From NCBI RefSeq assembly GCF_047511655.1, contig NC_133397.1, forward strand, positions 46,452,001-46,516,000: a DNA stretch of 64,000 nucleotides, given 5' to 3'. Below the pieces are notes generated by a model. The model was not told the DNA's origin. It saw nothing but the letters and a program-made list of their open reading frames with translations, and did no database searches. The position numbers and the translations under genes were made by a program. Origin of the DNA: Castor canadensis (Eukaryota; Chordata; Mammalia; Rodentia; Castoridae). Of this stretch, positions 1 to 12,459 are shown piece by piece; positions within the stretch are counted from its first letter, which is position 1; every line of letters starts with the position of its first letter.

Positions 1-2315
1 TCCTTGTAGAGGTCATTTACATCCTTTGTTAAGTTTACTCCTAGGTAATTTGATTTTTTTTGAGGCTATTGTAAATGGAATGGTTTCCATATATTGTCAG
101 TTTGTTCATTATTGGTATATAGAAAAGCTAATGATTTCTGTAAATTGATTTTCTATCCTGCCATCTTGCCGTAGCTATTTATGGTGTCTATGAGTTTTGG
201 GGTAGAGTTTTTTGGGTCTTTAAGGTATAGGATCATATCATCTGCAAATAGAGATATTTTGACAGTTTCTTTACCTATTTGTATTCCTTTTATTTCTTCT
301 TCTTGCCTAATTGCTCTGGCTAGGAATTCCAGTACTATGTTGAATAGGAGTGGGGATAGTGGGCACCCTTGTCTTGTTCCTGATTTTAGGGGAAATGGTT
401 TCAGTTTTTCACCATTAAGTATGATGTTGGCTGTAGGTTTGTCTCATACAGCCTTTACAATGTTGAGGTACATTCCTTCTATTCCTAGTTTTCTTAGAGC
501 TTTTATCATGAAGTGGTGTTGGATCTTATCAAAGGCTTTTTCTGCATCTATTGGGATGATCAAGTGGTTTTTGTCTTTTCTTCTATTGATGTGCTGCATT
601 ACATTTATAGATTTGTGTATGTTGAACCACACCTGCATCCCTGGGGTGAAGCCGACTTGGTCATGGTGAATGATATTTCTGATGTGTTGTTGAATTTGGT
701 TTGCTATTATTTTATTGAGGATTTTTGCATCAATGTTCATTAAGGAGATTGGCCTATAGTTGTCCTTTTTGGAGGTGTCTTTATCTGGTTTTGGGATAAG
801 TGTAATACTGGCTTCATAAAATGAGTTAGTTTTCCTTCCCTTTCTATTTCATGGATCAGTTTAAGGAGAGTTGGTATTAGTTCTTCTTTAAAGATCTGAT
901 AGAATTCAGCAGAGAATCCATCAGGTCCTGGACTTTTCTTTTTTGGGAGACTATTGCCGCTTCAATTTCATTTTGTGTTATGGATCTATTCAGGTGATAA
1001 TGTCCTCTTGGTCCAATTTTGGATGGTCATAAGTATCTGGAAATATGTCCATTTCTTCAAGATTTTCAAATTTATTAGAATGTAGGTTCTCAAAGTAGTC
1101 TCTGATGATTTCCTTGATTTCCATGGTGTTTGTTATTATCTCCCCTTTTGCATTTCTAATTTTACCAATTTGGGTTTTTTCTCTCCTCATTTTAGTTGAG
1201 TTTGCCAGGGGTCTGTCAATCTTGTTTATTTTTTCAAAGAAACAACTTTTTGTTTCATTAATTCTTTGTATTTTTTTTTATCTATTTCATTGATTTCAGC
1301 TCTTATTTTTATTATTTCTCTCCTGTTTATGTTGGGATTTGCTTGTTCTTGTTTTTCTAGGAGTTTGAGATGTGGCATTAGGTCATTGGTTTCAGATCTT
1401 TCTCTCCTTTTATTATATGCACCTATGGCTATAAACTTTCCTCTCAGAACTGCCTTTGCTGTGTCCCATAGGTTCCAGTAGGTCATGTTTTCATTTTCAT
1501 TAACTTCCAGGAACCTTTTAATTTCCCCTTTATTTCATCAATGACCCATTGATCATTGAGCAATGTGTTGTTCAGCTTCCAATTGTTTGCATGTTTTTTA
1601 CTATTGTTTTTGTTGTTGAGTTCTGATTTTAATGCATTGTGATCAAATAGAATGTATGGTATTATTTCTATTTTCTTATATTTACTGAGGCTTGCTTTGT
1701 GCCCTATTCAATTTAGGAGAAGGTTCCATGGGCTGCTGAGAAGAATGTATATTGAGCAGAAGTTGGATGAAATGTTCTGTAGACAGTGGCTAGGTCCATT
1801 TGATCTATGGTATGATTTAGATCTAGGATTTCTTTATTGATTGTTTGGGTGACCTATCTTTTGGTGATGGGAGTATTAAAGTCTCCCACTACCACTGTGT
1901 TTGAGTTTATATATGCTTTTAGGTCCTTCAGAGTATGTTTGATAAAATTGGATGCACTGACATTGGATGCATATAGGTTGATAATTGTTATTTCCTTTTG
2001 GTGTATTTCCCCTTTTATTAGTATGGAATGTCCTTCTTTATCTTGTTTGGTCAATGTAGGTTTGAAGTTTACTTTGTCCAAGATAAGTATTGCTACTCCT
2101 GCCTGTTTTCGGGGACCATTGGCTTGGTAAATCTTCTTCCAGTCTTTCACCCTAAGCCCGTGCTTATTTCTGTTGATTAGATGGGTCTCCTGTAAGCAAC
2201 AGATTGTTGGATCTTCCTTTTTAATCCAGTTTGTCAAACAGTGTCTTTTGATGGGGAAATTAAGTCCATTAACATTCAGTGTTAATATTGATAGGTATGT
2301 GGTGATTGCTGTCAT
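1..2315 (-). pseudogene. L1 ORF2 relic: endonuclease and reverse transcriptase
   Basis: Starts at the ATG ending at 2315 (M-T-A-I-T-T-Y-L-S-I-L-T-L-N-V-N-G-L-N). The APE-type endonuclease shows NVNGLN, CLQETH, then NLYA and VVGDFNT motifs over 2315-1854. Further left come reverse transcriptase motifs: [10 protein letters not shown] near 560, and F-A-D-D-M near 240, the L1 form of the catalytic YxDD box. The frame is broken repeatedly: frame changes near 1854 and between 1226 and 990, and an in-frame stop near 446. The intact family ORF is about 1275 codons; roughly 770 codons' worth is visible. Confidence 0.88.
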
Positions 2316-2339
2316 TTAGTTGTGTTTGTTGTTTAAGGG

Positions 2340-3480
2340 TTTGATTGTGTGCAGCTAAATCAATGTTACTCTCTACTTTCTTGCCTTTTCTTCTCCTGTG
2401 GTTTGGTACTGCCTGACCTTCCATGGTTTTGTATGCTTTCTTTGAAGAATCTTTTGTAGTGGTGACTTGGTGGTCATATATTGTTTTAGCTTCTGCTTAC
2501 CATGGAAGACTTTTATTGCTCCATCTATTTTGAGTGATAGTTTTTCTGGGTAGAGTATCCTAGGGTTTAAGTTATTTTCATTCAGTGCCTGGAAGACCTC
2601 ACTCCATGCTCTTCTTGCTTTTAAGGTTTCTGTTGAGAAATCTGCTGTGATTTTGATAGGTTTACCTTTGTATGTTGCTTTTCTCTCTTACAGCCTTCAA
2701 TATTTTTTCTCTATTCTCTGTGCTTGTTGTTTTAATGATAATCTGTCATGTGGTAGTGCTATTTTGGTCAAGTCTGTTTGGTGTCCTAGAGGCTTCCGGT
2801 ACCTGAATGGGCATAGCTTTCTCTAGATTTGGGAAATTTTCTGTTATTATTTTGTTGACTATATTACAAATTCCTTTTGCTTGCACCTCTTCTCCTTCTT
2901 CAATACCAGTTATTCTCAGGTGTGGTTTTTTGATGGAGTTGGTGAGTTCTTGCATATTCCTTTCACAGGTTTTGAGTTGTTTGAGCAATAGTTCTTTGGT
3001 TTTTTTCCTTAATTTCCATTTCATCTTTAAGTTCTGAGATTCTGTCTTCTGCTTGTTCTAGTCTGCTGGAATAGCCTTACATTGTGTTTTGTATTTCTGC
3101 TTTATTTTTTCTTCTGAGGTTTTCCATATCATGGGTCACTTCCTCTTTAATATTGTCAGTTTTTGTCCTTAATTCACTTATCTCTCTATGGTGTTGTCTG
3201 TTTCACTTTGGTATTTATTTAGGGCTCCTATGAGTTCACTTGTTTTTGTGTCTTCTCATATTCTTTGTTTTTATTGTCTTGGAATTTCTTGAGTGCCTCC
3301 TGTACATTTTGGTTGACCTTGTCTAGTAACATCTCCATGAAATTCTGTGATTTCTTTCAGGATTTCTTCTTTCAGAGTGTTCTTGTGGGCTTTATTGTGT
3401 TCCTTGGGATAGTTTATCTTTGTTTTGTTGGGGTCTAGAACTGGGTATCCATTTTCTTCATTTCCCTCTGAATCCTGCAC
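2340..3480 (-). pseudogene. L1 ORF1 relic (RNA-binding chaperone)
   Basis: Minus-strand fragments between 3480 and about 2340. The N-terminal piece (3480-3271) is a charged region beginning M-Q-D-S-E-G-N-E-E-N-G. The middle (3024-2746) carries the coiled-coil end and the start of the RRM (LRITGIEEGEE, then IITENFPNLEKA). The C-terminal domain follows in shifted frames (AWSEVFQALNE near 2600, then PWKVRQYQT near 2420). ORF1p normally trimerises and coats L1 RNA. Several frameshifts make this copy nonfunctional. Confidence 0.8.
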
Positions 3481-4577
3481 TAATTTATTTTTGGGGGAGA
3501 ATGGTTTCCATCCCTTTTCTGTCTTCCCATCATTCCACTTGGTGCTGTTACTGTCCCTGTTCTGTGTGTAATTTAGTATTAGCTAGCCTACAACAGTAAA
3601 AGTAAAGAGATGTAGAAGGAAAGAGTAAGAAGAAAAAGAAAGAAAAGAAAAAAGAATAAAAATAAAAAATAAAAAAAAATAGAGAACCAGAGAAATCAAC
3701 AGGGAGAGATGGTGTACTAACCAATGGTGAACTAAACAAGCATTTAGAGAAAAGGAGAAAAAAGAAAAAGAAAAGAAAAATCCCAGGTTCAGGAACAATG
3801 AAGTTTCAGTCTTGGTTTTTCTGATGTTACTCCTTCAGCATCCAGTCCTTGTGTTAGTATTTAAGCAGTATCTCTGTTGTAGTTTTGCCAAGTGGTTGAA
3901 TCAGGAGACAGCTTTGTGAACCACTATCTGCCCTATTTCAGGCAGCAGCTCTGCTATATTCAAGCAGCAGCTCATCTGCCACCTACTGTCAGCTGTCTAC
4001 TACTGCAGGCTTTGTTCACTAAAATTTACATGAAGAGCAGCTCATTGCTCCTCCTCCCTTCTCCAGCGGGAGGGGGGGGTGCGGCGCGACACATGCCTGC
4101 CAGCTACTATTGCAGGCTTTGTTACTAAAAGTTCACGTGGAGAGCAGCTCCTTGCTTCTCCCCCTTCTCTGGTGCACTCAGAGCATACCACCCCCTCTGC
4201 TGCATGTCCTTTTCAGTTCCTTGTTTATTACTCAGTTTTTTGTTTGTTTTTGCGGGGCAGAGATCAGTCTGTCCAGAGGGCTATGCTGGTTTATCCCAGG
4301 GGTGGCTGTGGGAATACCGTGTGCCACTTATTTGCTCACCTGCATCTCCCAAGCAAATTTGGAGCCTGCGTCTAGCAGCACAGGAGCCCTCCTGGTTTCT
4401 CAGTGTAACGTGGTGTGGAGAAGCTTTGTGCAGACTGAGGGTTCACGGTGTCAGAGTTTTGCTTCTTCTTGGTGGTTTTCTGCCAAGTGTGGCTCCAGAG
4501 TCTCAGCAATATTTTTGACTTACGGAGCTTGCACTGTCTGCTTCCTCCCTCTAGTCACCATCTTGGAGCCTCCCAAG
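3481..4577 (-). promoter_or_regulatory. L1 5'UTR / internal promoter region
   Basis: Between the ORF1 start and the L1 5' end. Contains a long plus-strand A/G-rich stretch (3595-3790) and a G/C-rich patch with CpG (4065-4095). The terminal sequence near 4550-4575 reads on the minus strand as the usual L1 start. Several 60-160-codon plus-strand ORFs here are chance readings of the 5'UTR. Promoter activity is family knowledge, not shown here. Confidence 0.65.
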
Positions 4578-4611
4578 GTGTGTTTCTTGTAGGCAACAAA
4601 TGGTTAGGTCT

Positions 4612-4700
4612 TTTTTTTGTGTGTGGTATTGGGGTTTGTACTCAGGGTCTCATGTTTAGTAGGTAGATGCTCTACCATTTGAGCCACTCCATCAGCCTCA
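4612..4700 (-). mobile_element. tRNA-derived SINE
   Basis: Minus-strand copy: ggctgatggagtggctcaaa at the 5' end and ccccaatacc near the 3' end. The A-box-like (tggctcaaatggtagag) and B-box-like (gagtacaaaccc) segments show tRNA origin. Inserted in the older L1. Confidence 0.8.
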
Positions 4701-5417
4701 GTCTTGTTTTTTAATCCAAATCATCAGTCTTTGGTTTTTGGTTACAAAAATAGAGGCTATTAACATTCAGAGTTATTACTAAAAGGTATATAGCAATTGC
4801 TGCTACTTTATTGTTTTTGTAATGTTTAATTCTTTCCTAATTCTCATTCATCAAGTGTGACAATCATATTTTCCTAGTTGTCTTTATCTTTTTTTTCTGT
4901 GTGGAGTATTCCTTTAACTATCTTCTGCAGTGTTGTCTTAATGGCCATGAATTCCTTTAGTCTTTGTTTATCATGAATGTTTTTCATTTCTCTTCAATTA
5001 TGAAGGACAGCTTTGTTGGATACAGTAATCTGTGTTGGTAGTTATTTTTTTCAGGGTTTGAAATATATAATTCCATGCCTTGTTAGAATTTCTGTTGAGA
5101 AATCTATTGTATTATTAGGGGTTTGCCTTTGCGTGTTAACTTGGGGCTGCTTTTAACATTCTTTCCTCATCCTCTATATTTGATGTTTTAACTATAAAAT
5201 GCCTTAAAAGGTTCTTTGCTTGTCTTGTTTATTGGGTGTCTTTAAAGCATGCTAAAACTTCATGACTATCTCTTTCTCAAGATTTGGGAAGTTTTCTCCT
5301 ATTATTTTATTGAATATGTTTTCTATGCATTTAACCTTGAACCTTATCTTCTTCTAAGCCCATGATTCCTAGGTTTAGTCTTTTCATTGCAACCCAGAGG
5401 TTTTATCTGTTCCCTTG

Positions 5418-5848
5418 GTTTTTTTTGTTTTTTTTTTTTTTTTTGGTGGCACTCTACTGCTTAAGCCACATCTCCAACCCTTTTGCTCTAGTTATTGAGG
5501 ATACAGGGTCTTAGTTTTTTCCCAAGCCAGCCTGAACCATGAACCTCCTATTTTCACTTCCCACCACAGTTGAGCTGACAGGTGTACCCACCCCACCCAG
5601 CTTTTTTCCATTGAGGTGGAGTCTCACCACCCTTTCTTTCCTCTTTGCCTAGGCTGTCCTGGAACCATGATCATCCAGATCTCAGTCTCCTGTGTAGCTT
5701 GGGATGACTGTGCCACTATACCTAGCTATAGTTTGAGATGGGGTCACAAACTATTTGCTTGGGGCAGCCCTGAAATGTGATCTTTGCAATATCAGCCACC
5801 CAAGTAGCTAGAATTACAGGTGTAATCCTAGAGCCATCAGCACCTGAC
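5418..5848 (-). mobile_element. B1-type / tRNA composite SINE cluster (degraded)
   Basis: Starts with a T-run (tail of a minus-strand insertion) and then holds at least two diverged 7SL/B1-like units on the minus strand (tcccaagccagcctgaacca; gtagctagaattacaggtgt). Inserted into the ORF1 relic of the older L1. Confidence 0.65.
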
Positions 5849-7340
5849 TTTTTATCTGAATTTTCTAATTCTTCTATGTTGCCTTCAAGCTCTAATATTC
5901 TGGCTTCAACTTGATCAGCTATTAGCTAGGTTTTCAGCTGATATTTTTATTTGACTTACTGAACTTTTCATTTCCAGAATTCCAATGTGATGTTTTTCAG
6001 GATTTTTTTAACTTTATTGAATTCCTCTTTAATATCCTACATTGTCTTCCTTATTTCATTCAGTTGTTTATTTGTATCCTCTCAGAATGCATTCAGGCAT
6101 TTATTCATGACCTTTTAACTTTCATTGATCACTGCACAACCCCCCTTCCAAGTTTTGCCCCCAAGGACAACAAGCATCCAAGCCTAAGGGTGTCTTCTGG
6201 AGGTGTACAATAGTGAGAGGGGGAGCACAGGGTATTAAGTTCTGCACTGGTGATAGAGAACTAAAGGACTCAGGCACTCTGCCTGCAGGTCTCAGGGATT
6301 TCAGACCCCCACATAGCAGTTTACCTCTCTGTGGAAGAGAGGAGGCTAGGAGAAATTGTGTAATTCCTGGGTCCTGTGCTCAGAGGTTTCAGCCTACCTG
6401 GCAGCAAAGACCTATAAACAGTACCCAGCTCCTGGAGGACAAGCACTCTGCCAGTCACAGGTATGGTGCTATTTCTTCAGCAATTCTTAGGCAATGGGAC
6501 TTGCTCTTGCCAGGGAGGGTAGGGCCACTGATCACTATGCTTCTGAGATCACTGCCTCAGCTCCCTGCTGTCTCATCTTCTCAGCAGATCCATATCAGAC
6601 CTTCTCCCTCTCCACAACCACCTCTTATGGCTGTCTCCCACCTAGACAATGTAGCAGGGTGTCCCAAGATTCCCTGAGTCACAGTTTTTCCTTGGTTTTC
6701 AAGTCCCCATATTAGTTCATTCTCAAGCCGTATATGGCAGCAGCTACCACTTGGGCAGGCAGTTCCTAGAACTGGAGCATTCTGCCCATCACAGGCCAGG
6801 TCTCTGCTTCTGCTTTGATCCTAGGGAGGGCAAGTCCCTTCACTTTACCCTTTACTGCCTGAACTCCTGGTTGATTAAACTACTCAGAGAGTCCACATCA
6901 GATCCTCTTCCTCTCCACAACTGCCTATGTCTGTCTCCCTCCCAGACACTATAGCTTGGTGTCCAGAGATGCCCTGAGTCATGAATGTTCCTTGTTTTCA
7001 AGTCCCTTAAGTAGCTCACTCTCAAAAAGTGGCCCTCTCTCAAGATTGTGCCTTGCTATAGCTCTCTAAGATATGGAGAGCTAAAAAAGTTTTTCTATTC
7101 AGCTCTCCTAACCCCATGATATGGGGCTGGAGATGCAGACTGTTTCCTAATTTATGCTGTTACTTTTCTGTTTCTCCATGTTTTCCAGCTGTCCTGTCCT
7201 TCTCTCATGTTTCCCAGAGCTCTTTACCTCTTTCTCTCTTCCACATATAGCCTCTCCTTTGTTAGCCTGACTCTTCTTATTCCCTGGAGTCAGACAGAGA
7301 AAGCTTCTACTCCACTATCTTTGCCCACCTCTTATCTTTG

Positions 7341-8240
7341 ACATTTTTTAACCTAACAAATTGGCAAAAATTCCTAAAAAGAAAATACCTAGTGTTGGAG
7401 AGTACATAGAGAAATAAGTATAACCATATACTTCTATACTTCATTAAGAATATTAATTTGACACCACCTATGTAGAGAGTAATTTACCAATATACATAAA
7501 ATTTTGTGCTTAACTTTTAGCCCAATAGTTCTATTTAAGAATTTGCCCTCAATAAATAATCATAAATAGGCATATTGACCTAGTTACAAAAATGTTAATC
7601 TCAGCAATAAGCATGATACTAAAAGTTTAAAATTAGCTCAATATCTAGAAGTAATGAGATAAACCAAATTACAGCCCATGAGCCAAATCTGATGCATCAA
7701 TTTTTTTCAATCAGCCTACAATTCAAGAGTAATCCTTATGCTTTTAAGTGGTTAAAAGAAATTTTAAAAAAGTTTTACACATGAAAATTATATAAAATTC
7801 AAATTTCATTGTCCATAAAGTTTGACTGGAACACAGACATACCCTACTTATTGACATATGGTCTGAGGCTGGTTTAATGCTACAATAGCAGGTTGGATAG
7901 TTGCAACAGATTACACAGCTTCAAAACCTACAACAGTCACTATCTTGCCTTTACATAAAATGTTTGCTAACCTCTGGGTCAAACAAACTAGGATCTAATC
8001 ATAACATAAATTTGTGCAGCAATTTAAAATTGTATAGAAGACTCCTTACTGGCTTGCAAGAATGCTTAATGAATTAAATGAGGTAGATTATACAGCAGTA
8101 TATCAAGTTATGACCACATTTTTGTTAACTTTAATGCACACACACATATACATATATATATGTATATATGTATAGTAGAAAAAACATTAGAAGAATGTGT
8201 GCCAAAACATTAGTGTTTTTTTAAGTATCAGTGGTTAGAC
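7341..8240. repeat. Ancient repeat relics including an hAT-like DNA element
   Basis: 7341-7655 is AT-rich DNA resembling old L1 sequence but too diverged to classify. About 7660-7985 resembles a mammalian hAT-Charlie-type nonautonomous element (agcccatgagccaaatctga, gactggaacacagacatacc, ending aaatgtttgctaacctctgg). Family naming is tentative. Confidence 0.4.
8136..8172. repeat. (AC)/(AT) microsatellite
   Basis: Short alternating purine-pyrimidine run: cacacacatatacatatata followed by tgtatatatgtat. Confidence 0.8.
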
Positions 8241-8450
8241 TGGAGGATTTTTTGTAACTTATTCGTATCATTTTTAATTTCTAAAGAAACATATCTTTTA
8301 ATGATAAAAAAGTAATGTAGGTCACACAAACTCTAAAGTAGCCTCTTATTGTCTTCACTTCCTGGTAGTCACCTTGTTTAACTGCTCCTTTGATTACAGT
8401 CATAGCCTGTGACTTGCTTCTAAATATTAGAATAGGGCAAAAGGGATGAT

Positions 8451-8850
8451 TTGTTGTAATGGTTTGAATATAAAATGTCCTCCATAGGCTTATGTGTTGA
8501 GGAATTGTTCCCCAGCTGGCAGTGCTATATTGGAAGGTGGTAGAAACTTTAGGAGGTAAGACCTAGCTGTAGGAAATAGGTCACTTGGAGCTTGCACCTG
8601 GAAAGATAGCTTGTCCTGGGTCCTGTTCTCTCTTGCTCTTGCTCTCTCTCTCTGGCTACCATCACATCAGCAACTTTGCTCCACCACATGGTCCTCACTG
8701 TGATGTTCAGTCTCATCTCAGGCCTACAGCAATGGAACCAGCTGAGAATGGACAGAAACCTCTGAAACTATGAACCAAAATAAATCTTTCCTCCTTTAAG
8801 TTGATGCTTTCTCAGGTATTTATGACAGTGATAAAAAGCTGATTAAAACA
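8451..8850 (+). mobile_element. MaLR-type solo LTR
   Basis: Begins taatggtttgaatataaaat and ends aaaagctgattaaaacag, with ccaaaataaatctttcctcc (poly(A) signal) about 60 bp before the end. This layout is that of MaLR-type LTRs. No second LTR or internal region found. Confidence 0.6.
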
Positions 8851-9404
8851 GTTGTCATTTCCATGGTTATGTTACATAATAGTCATTAGGATGAACAAAA
8901 GGAAGCCATATTGGAACTGGACCCCCTCCCACTTTAAGGTGACTTACTGAAAACTCTCCACCAGGCCCTAAAGAAAAATAGACATCCACCTTAAGCCATT
9001 TACTAGAAACTCCCTACCTGGCGGAGAAGGAATGACCTGCCCATAAGCCATTATCTCAGGAGGGTCAGGGGGTCATTGAGGATTATTTTGTCCAGTGACC
9101 TTCCTGGAGCTTCTCCACCCACCTCATAAACACCTACAGTCTGAAAGTAGCAATGGGCTCCAGCTGTCTTGCTGAAATCCCCCTCCACAGGGTTACTTCT
9201 CCACAATAAACCCTATGCTGGCATTTGTGCTATCTTCCTGTCTATCCATTCTGCCCCATTCTTTCGTTCTAACAATAGTGACTTTCATCATGCTAAAAGA
9301 CTCTCCCAATTACCTTCTTGCCTTACATACTTTTATGAAGCAAGCAGCCATGTTAGAAAGAAACAGGTAGCAAAAAAAAAGAAAGAAAAAAGAATAATTG
9401 TGTC
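8851..9404. other. Intergenic DNA, possible LTR remnant
   Basis: No gene. 8885-9290 has an LTR-like flavour on the plus strand (CCCACC-rich middle, then cacaataaaccctatgctgg as a possible poly(A) signal), but no partner LTR or clear TG...CA ends were found, so it stays unclassified. Confidence 0.35.
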
Positions 9405-9750
9405 TTCAGGCCAACAGCTAACCAAGGTTAAAAGTGGACTCTGGCCAACAGCTAGCAAGAAACTGAGGCTCTGAGTTCAACATGTTGCAAAGACTAGATC
9501 TTGCCAACAACCACGTGATCTTGGAAGCAGATCCTTTTCCAATTAAGCTACCAGATGAGACCCCCAGCTCTGGACAACACCATGACTACAAACTATTGAG
9601 ACACTCTGAAGCAAATGACCCAGTTAAGCTATGCTTAACTTCCTGATCAACTTCCTGATCCTCAGAAATTGTAAGATAATAAATGTGTTTCTCTAAGCTA
9701 CTAAATTTTTGTGATAATTCATTATGTAGCAATAAACAGTTGATACAAAT
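9405..9750 (+). mobile_element. MLT1-like MaLR LTR
   Basis: Recognisable blocks: gccaacaaccacgtgatctt, ggaagcagatccttttccaa, and the end gataataaatgtgtttctct followed by gcaataaacagttgataca. Old and diverged. Confidence 0.6.
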
Positions 9751-11460
9751 GTAATAGTTATCTTTATAGAATAAATATATAAAGAAGAAAATGGAAACAT
9801 TTGAGAAGCCAAGCAATTTTAACACTTTGTTTGGTACATATGATGAAAAAGTAAACAAAATAAATGGATTCTTGTATTTTACCCTATTGATAAAATTAAG
9901 GTATTAGCCAGCAAAAGTATGAGTTGCCCCAATCCTGATGCTATTCACGCTTGGGTCCTGAAAAGATGTTCTGACTACCAGATATGCTTCTGCCTAAGCC
10001 TGACAAGAAATGACCATTTTCAGAGTTCTACACCCATCTCCCTTTTTTTGAGCCCTCCAAAGCCCAAATCATTTGAATGATACAAAAAGAAAAACTATCA
10101 CCTTAGAACAATTATTCTGAAATTACAATCACCACCAAGATTCATAACATATAAAAACAATAAAATAAGCATGCCCTCACACATTTTTTAGTAAAAACAA
10201 GTTGCTCATTTTCACCTTGATCAACAGGATAATTGTATGTATAAATCTATTCTGACCCAAAAATTGCTTTAAATAAGTTTCATGTAATTTTTTGTCTAAC
10301 AAGCCATTACATTTTACTACCAAAGCAGTAATAGCAGGTTATTAGATTTTTTATATGCCTTACTGGCCATTGAAGGCCTTTCCCCTTCCTCAAGTAGCTC
10401 TTAATGAAAAACAGTCATTGTCCATCATGATTACTAGGTATTAGTCACAGGTCATAAATATCCTCCCCTACTTCTTACAGTGACTCTTTAGACTAAAATA
10501 GGACAAAATGAATAAAATGCCCTCTGAACCAGTTAAAAGACTCTTGTTTAGCTTTAAAAATATTCTAGAGATGTATGTAGCCAAAGGATTGTCAAGACCA
10601 GTATTTGCATTTTTTGCAAACCAATAAATCAATAAAGCTTAATTCTGGTCTTGTATTGTCCAAAATCTGCACTGCTAATATTGAATGGGCAAAATTCCTT
10701 TTGCTAAAGTTTCCTCCTCTCAGTCTGATCACACTTAAAATATTTATCACTACCCTTGTTATAATAAAACTGCTCTTACATTCATTTCCCCCAGACAAAA
10801 ATTTCAATTTTAAAGGATTCCTCCGCGGTAATTCTGAGAGTTTGTGATGCAAATTATCTTAGGAGCTTTTGCCTCTGGAGAACCAAAGACTATGAAAATG
10901 GAAGCTCAAATTGGTTGCAAGGATCAATAATAATCTCAAGTGGAATTGTTCTAAGGGAAATCATGAGAAGAGAGATATTTTACTCCTTTGCCTTCTAGTG
11001 TAGACATAAATAATAGAAAAGGGATCTGCAGACTCCTGCTGATCCCAGTAGACAAGGGTGTGGGATGTCACTCACATTCTCCTCAACTCCAAAGTCCCAC
11101 TTATCTTTAAGTGCCTCAATTTACTTCTATGTAGACCTAGTGACCTCATTAGAGTAATAAGTAACTTGGAGAATGCCTTGTTCCTGTGAATCAAAGTTCT
11201 TACCTGAGATATATAACCTAAGTGACTGATGACCAATCATTGTCCAGTGACATTCTTGCTAACCAATGCAATTATTAACAACTTGTTTGCTATGCCTTTC
11301 TTGTTTTTGTTGTTGTTTTACTTGTTTGTTTGTCCATTTAATCAATAAAGCCAGACATTCCTGATGCCATTTGGGGAGTACTTATTTTGAGCAACCAGAA
11401 TTTGTATTTTTCCTTAATTGGTCAGCTCATTTTGGATGGAGTAAACTCTTTGTTCTCATA
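9751..11460. other. AT-rich intergenic DNA
   Basis: No gene, recognisable repeat or RNA seen. Overlapping short ORFs on both strands at 10592-10852 have no recognisable domain and look like chance. Confidence 0.5.
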
Positions 11461-11795
11461 TTTTGTGTGTTTTAACTTGCCTTTCAGGTTCTCACTGGTG
11501 TTGACATCTGTGAAGCGGAGGTCATGAGAATAGAGCCATCATGGCAGGATTAGTGCCCTTATAAAAAGAAGGAAAGACATGAGTTCACTCTGTCTGTCTG
11601 TGAGCCATGTGAAGACACAGAAGAGACTGTTTAGGATCATGTTGAGACCCCCTGAGATGTCACAAGGTATCAAATTTGTCAGCACCTTGATCTTGGGTTT
11701 CCTAATTTCAACAACTGTAAGAAGTAAATGTTCTCTGTTTAAGCCTCCCAGTTCATGGTATTTTGTTATAGCAGCCAAAACTGACAAAGATACTT
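11461..11795 (+). mobile_element. MaLR / MLT-like LTR
   Basis: Typical late section: cagcaccttgatcttgggtt, then agttcatggtattttgttat and agcagccaaaactgacaaag. Upstream ggaggtcatgagaatagagc and tagtgcccttataaaaagaa also fit. The 100-112 codon ORFs here are chance readings of the LTR. Confidence 0.55.
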
Positions 11796-12034
11796 GTGTG
11801 GACTTCTCTAAACACTGCCACTGTGGCCAAAAGATGCTCAAAGTGTCCTCTTCCTTTTCTCAAACCTCACTACACTTTATTCACCCAATTCCTATCACAT
11901 TACTCTTTGTTTCATAGTCTTTGTGTATGTACATCTCTTTCAGGCTATCCATTGTCCTTTATAAACTGCCTACAAAAATAGGACCTTTAAAATGGTGGAA
12001 TACCTATAGAGTTTTAAAAAGACATTAAAAAGAA

Positions 12035-12095
12035 CATTAATTAGCCAGGGTCAGTGATGTGTACCTATAATCCCAGCTACTAGGGATTAGCAAAA
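12035..12095 (+). mobile_element. Partial B1-type SINE
   Basis: gtgtacctataatcccagct is the left part of a 7SL-derived unit; the rest is missing. Confidence 0.5.
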
Positions 12096-12184
12096 AAAAG
12101 AAAAATTAGCTTATTGTAATACATTGAAAATTTAATTGGATTCTAATCCTTAATTCATAAGAGCACAGACAGTTTTAACACTGA

Positions 12185-12380
12185 CAATGTTACAGAATTA
12201 TTAGAGATGATAAAAGCATTGTGTTTGTGTTGTCTAAAAAAGTGGGTTTTTTACGGGGGAGTGGGGGATAAAGAAAAATGATGAAGAGGGTAAATTCAAC
12301 TATGATATATGGTGAGAAATTTTGAGATGTCACAATGTACCCCCAGCACAATAATAAAAAGAAAGTTTTAAAAAAAAGTG
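12185..12380 (+). mobile_element. L1 3' tail fragment
   Basis: G-rich L1 3'UTR signature (tttacgggggagtgggggat) then cacaatgtacccccagcaca and an A-rich end. Similar tails occur at 30440-30750, 41205-41390 and 62090-62290. Confidence 0.55.
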
Positions 12381-12459
12381 GTTTGTGTGTGTATATGAAT
12401 GGAATCTGCTTAAACTTAATCAGGAAAATGGGTGGGGTATAAATCAAACAACACTGACT

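Larger units (their letters stand above)
1..4577 (-). mobile_element. L1 LINE (minus strand), 5' end intact, 3' part off window
   Basis: Read on the minus strand from 4577 leftwards: a GC-richer 5'UTR that begins with the typical L1 start (ctccaagatggtgactagag), ORF1, then ORF2 with endonuclease and reverse transcriptase domains, continuing past position 1. Both ORFs carry stops and frameshifts, so the copy is dead. Its 5' boundary at about 4577 abuts endonuclease-region sequence of an older L1, showing insertion into that element. A 5'-complete L1 is less common than a truncated one. Confidence 0.85.
4578..7340 (-). mobile_element. Older L1 (minus), endonuclease start to 5'UTR
   Basis: Decayed minus-strand L1. 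4578-4840 corresponds to the ORF2 endonuclease region (compare cttgtaggcaacaaatggtt with 2190-2213 of the younger copy). 4840-6130 is an ORF1 relic, and 6130-7340 a 5'UTR whose end reads gaggtgggcaaagatagtgg on the minus strand, a normal L1 start. Two SINEs (4612-4700, 5418-5848) inserted into it, and the younger L1 sits in its ORF2. ORF calls across 6213-6954 are 5'UTR readings. Confidence 0.75.

Noticed and set aside
4079..4592. Overlapping ORFs of 98-160 codons on the plus strand
   Set aside because: They lie in the GC-richer L1 5'UTR, antisense to the element, in all three frames; no family match.
6213..6954. ORFs of 154, 73 and 67 codons
   Set aside because: Readings of the older L1's 5'UTR.
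11539..11917. 100- and 112-codon ORFs on opposite strands
   Set aside because: Both overlap a MaLR-like LTR and have no known domain.
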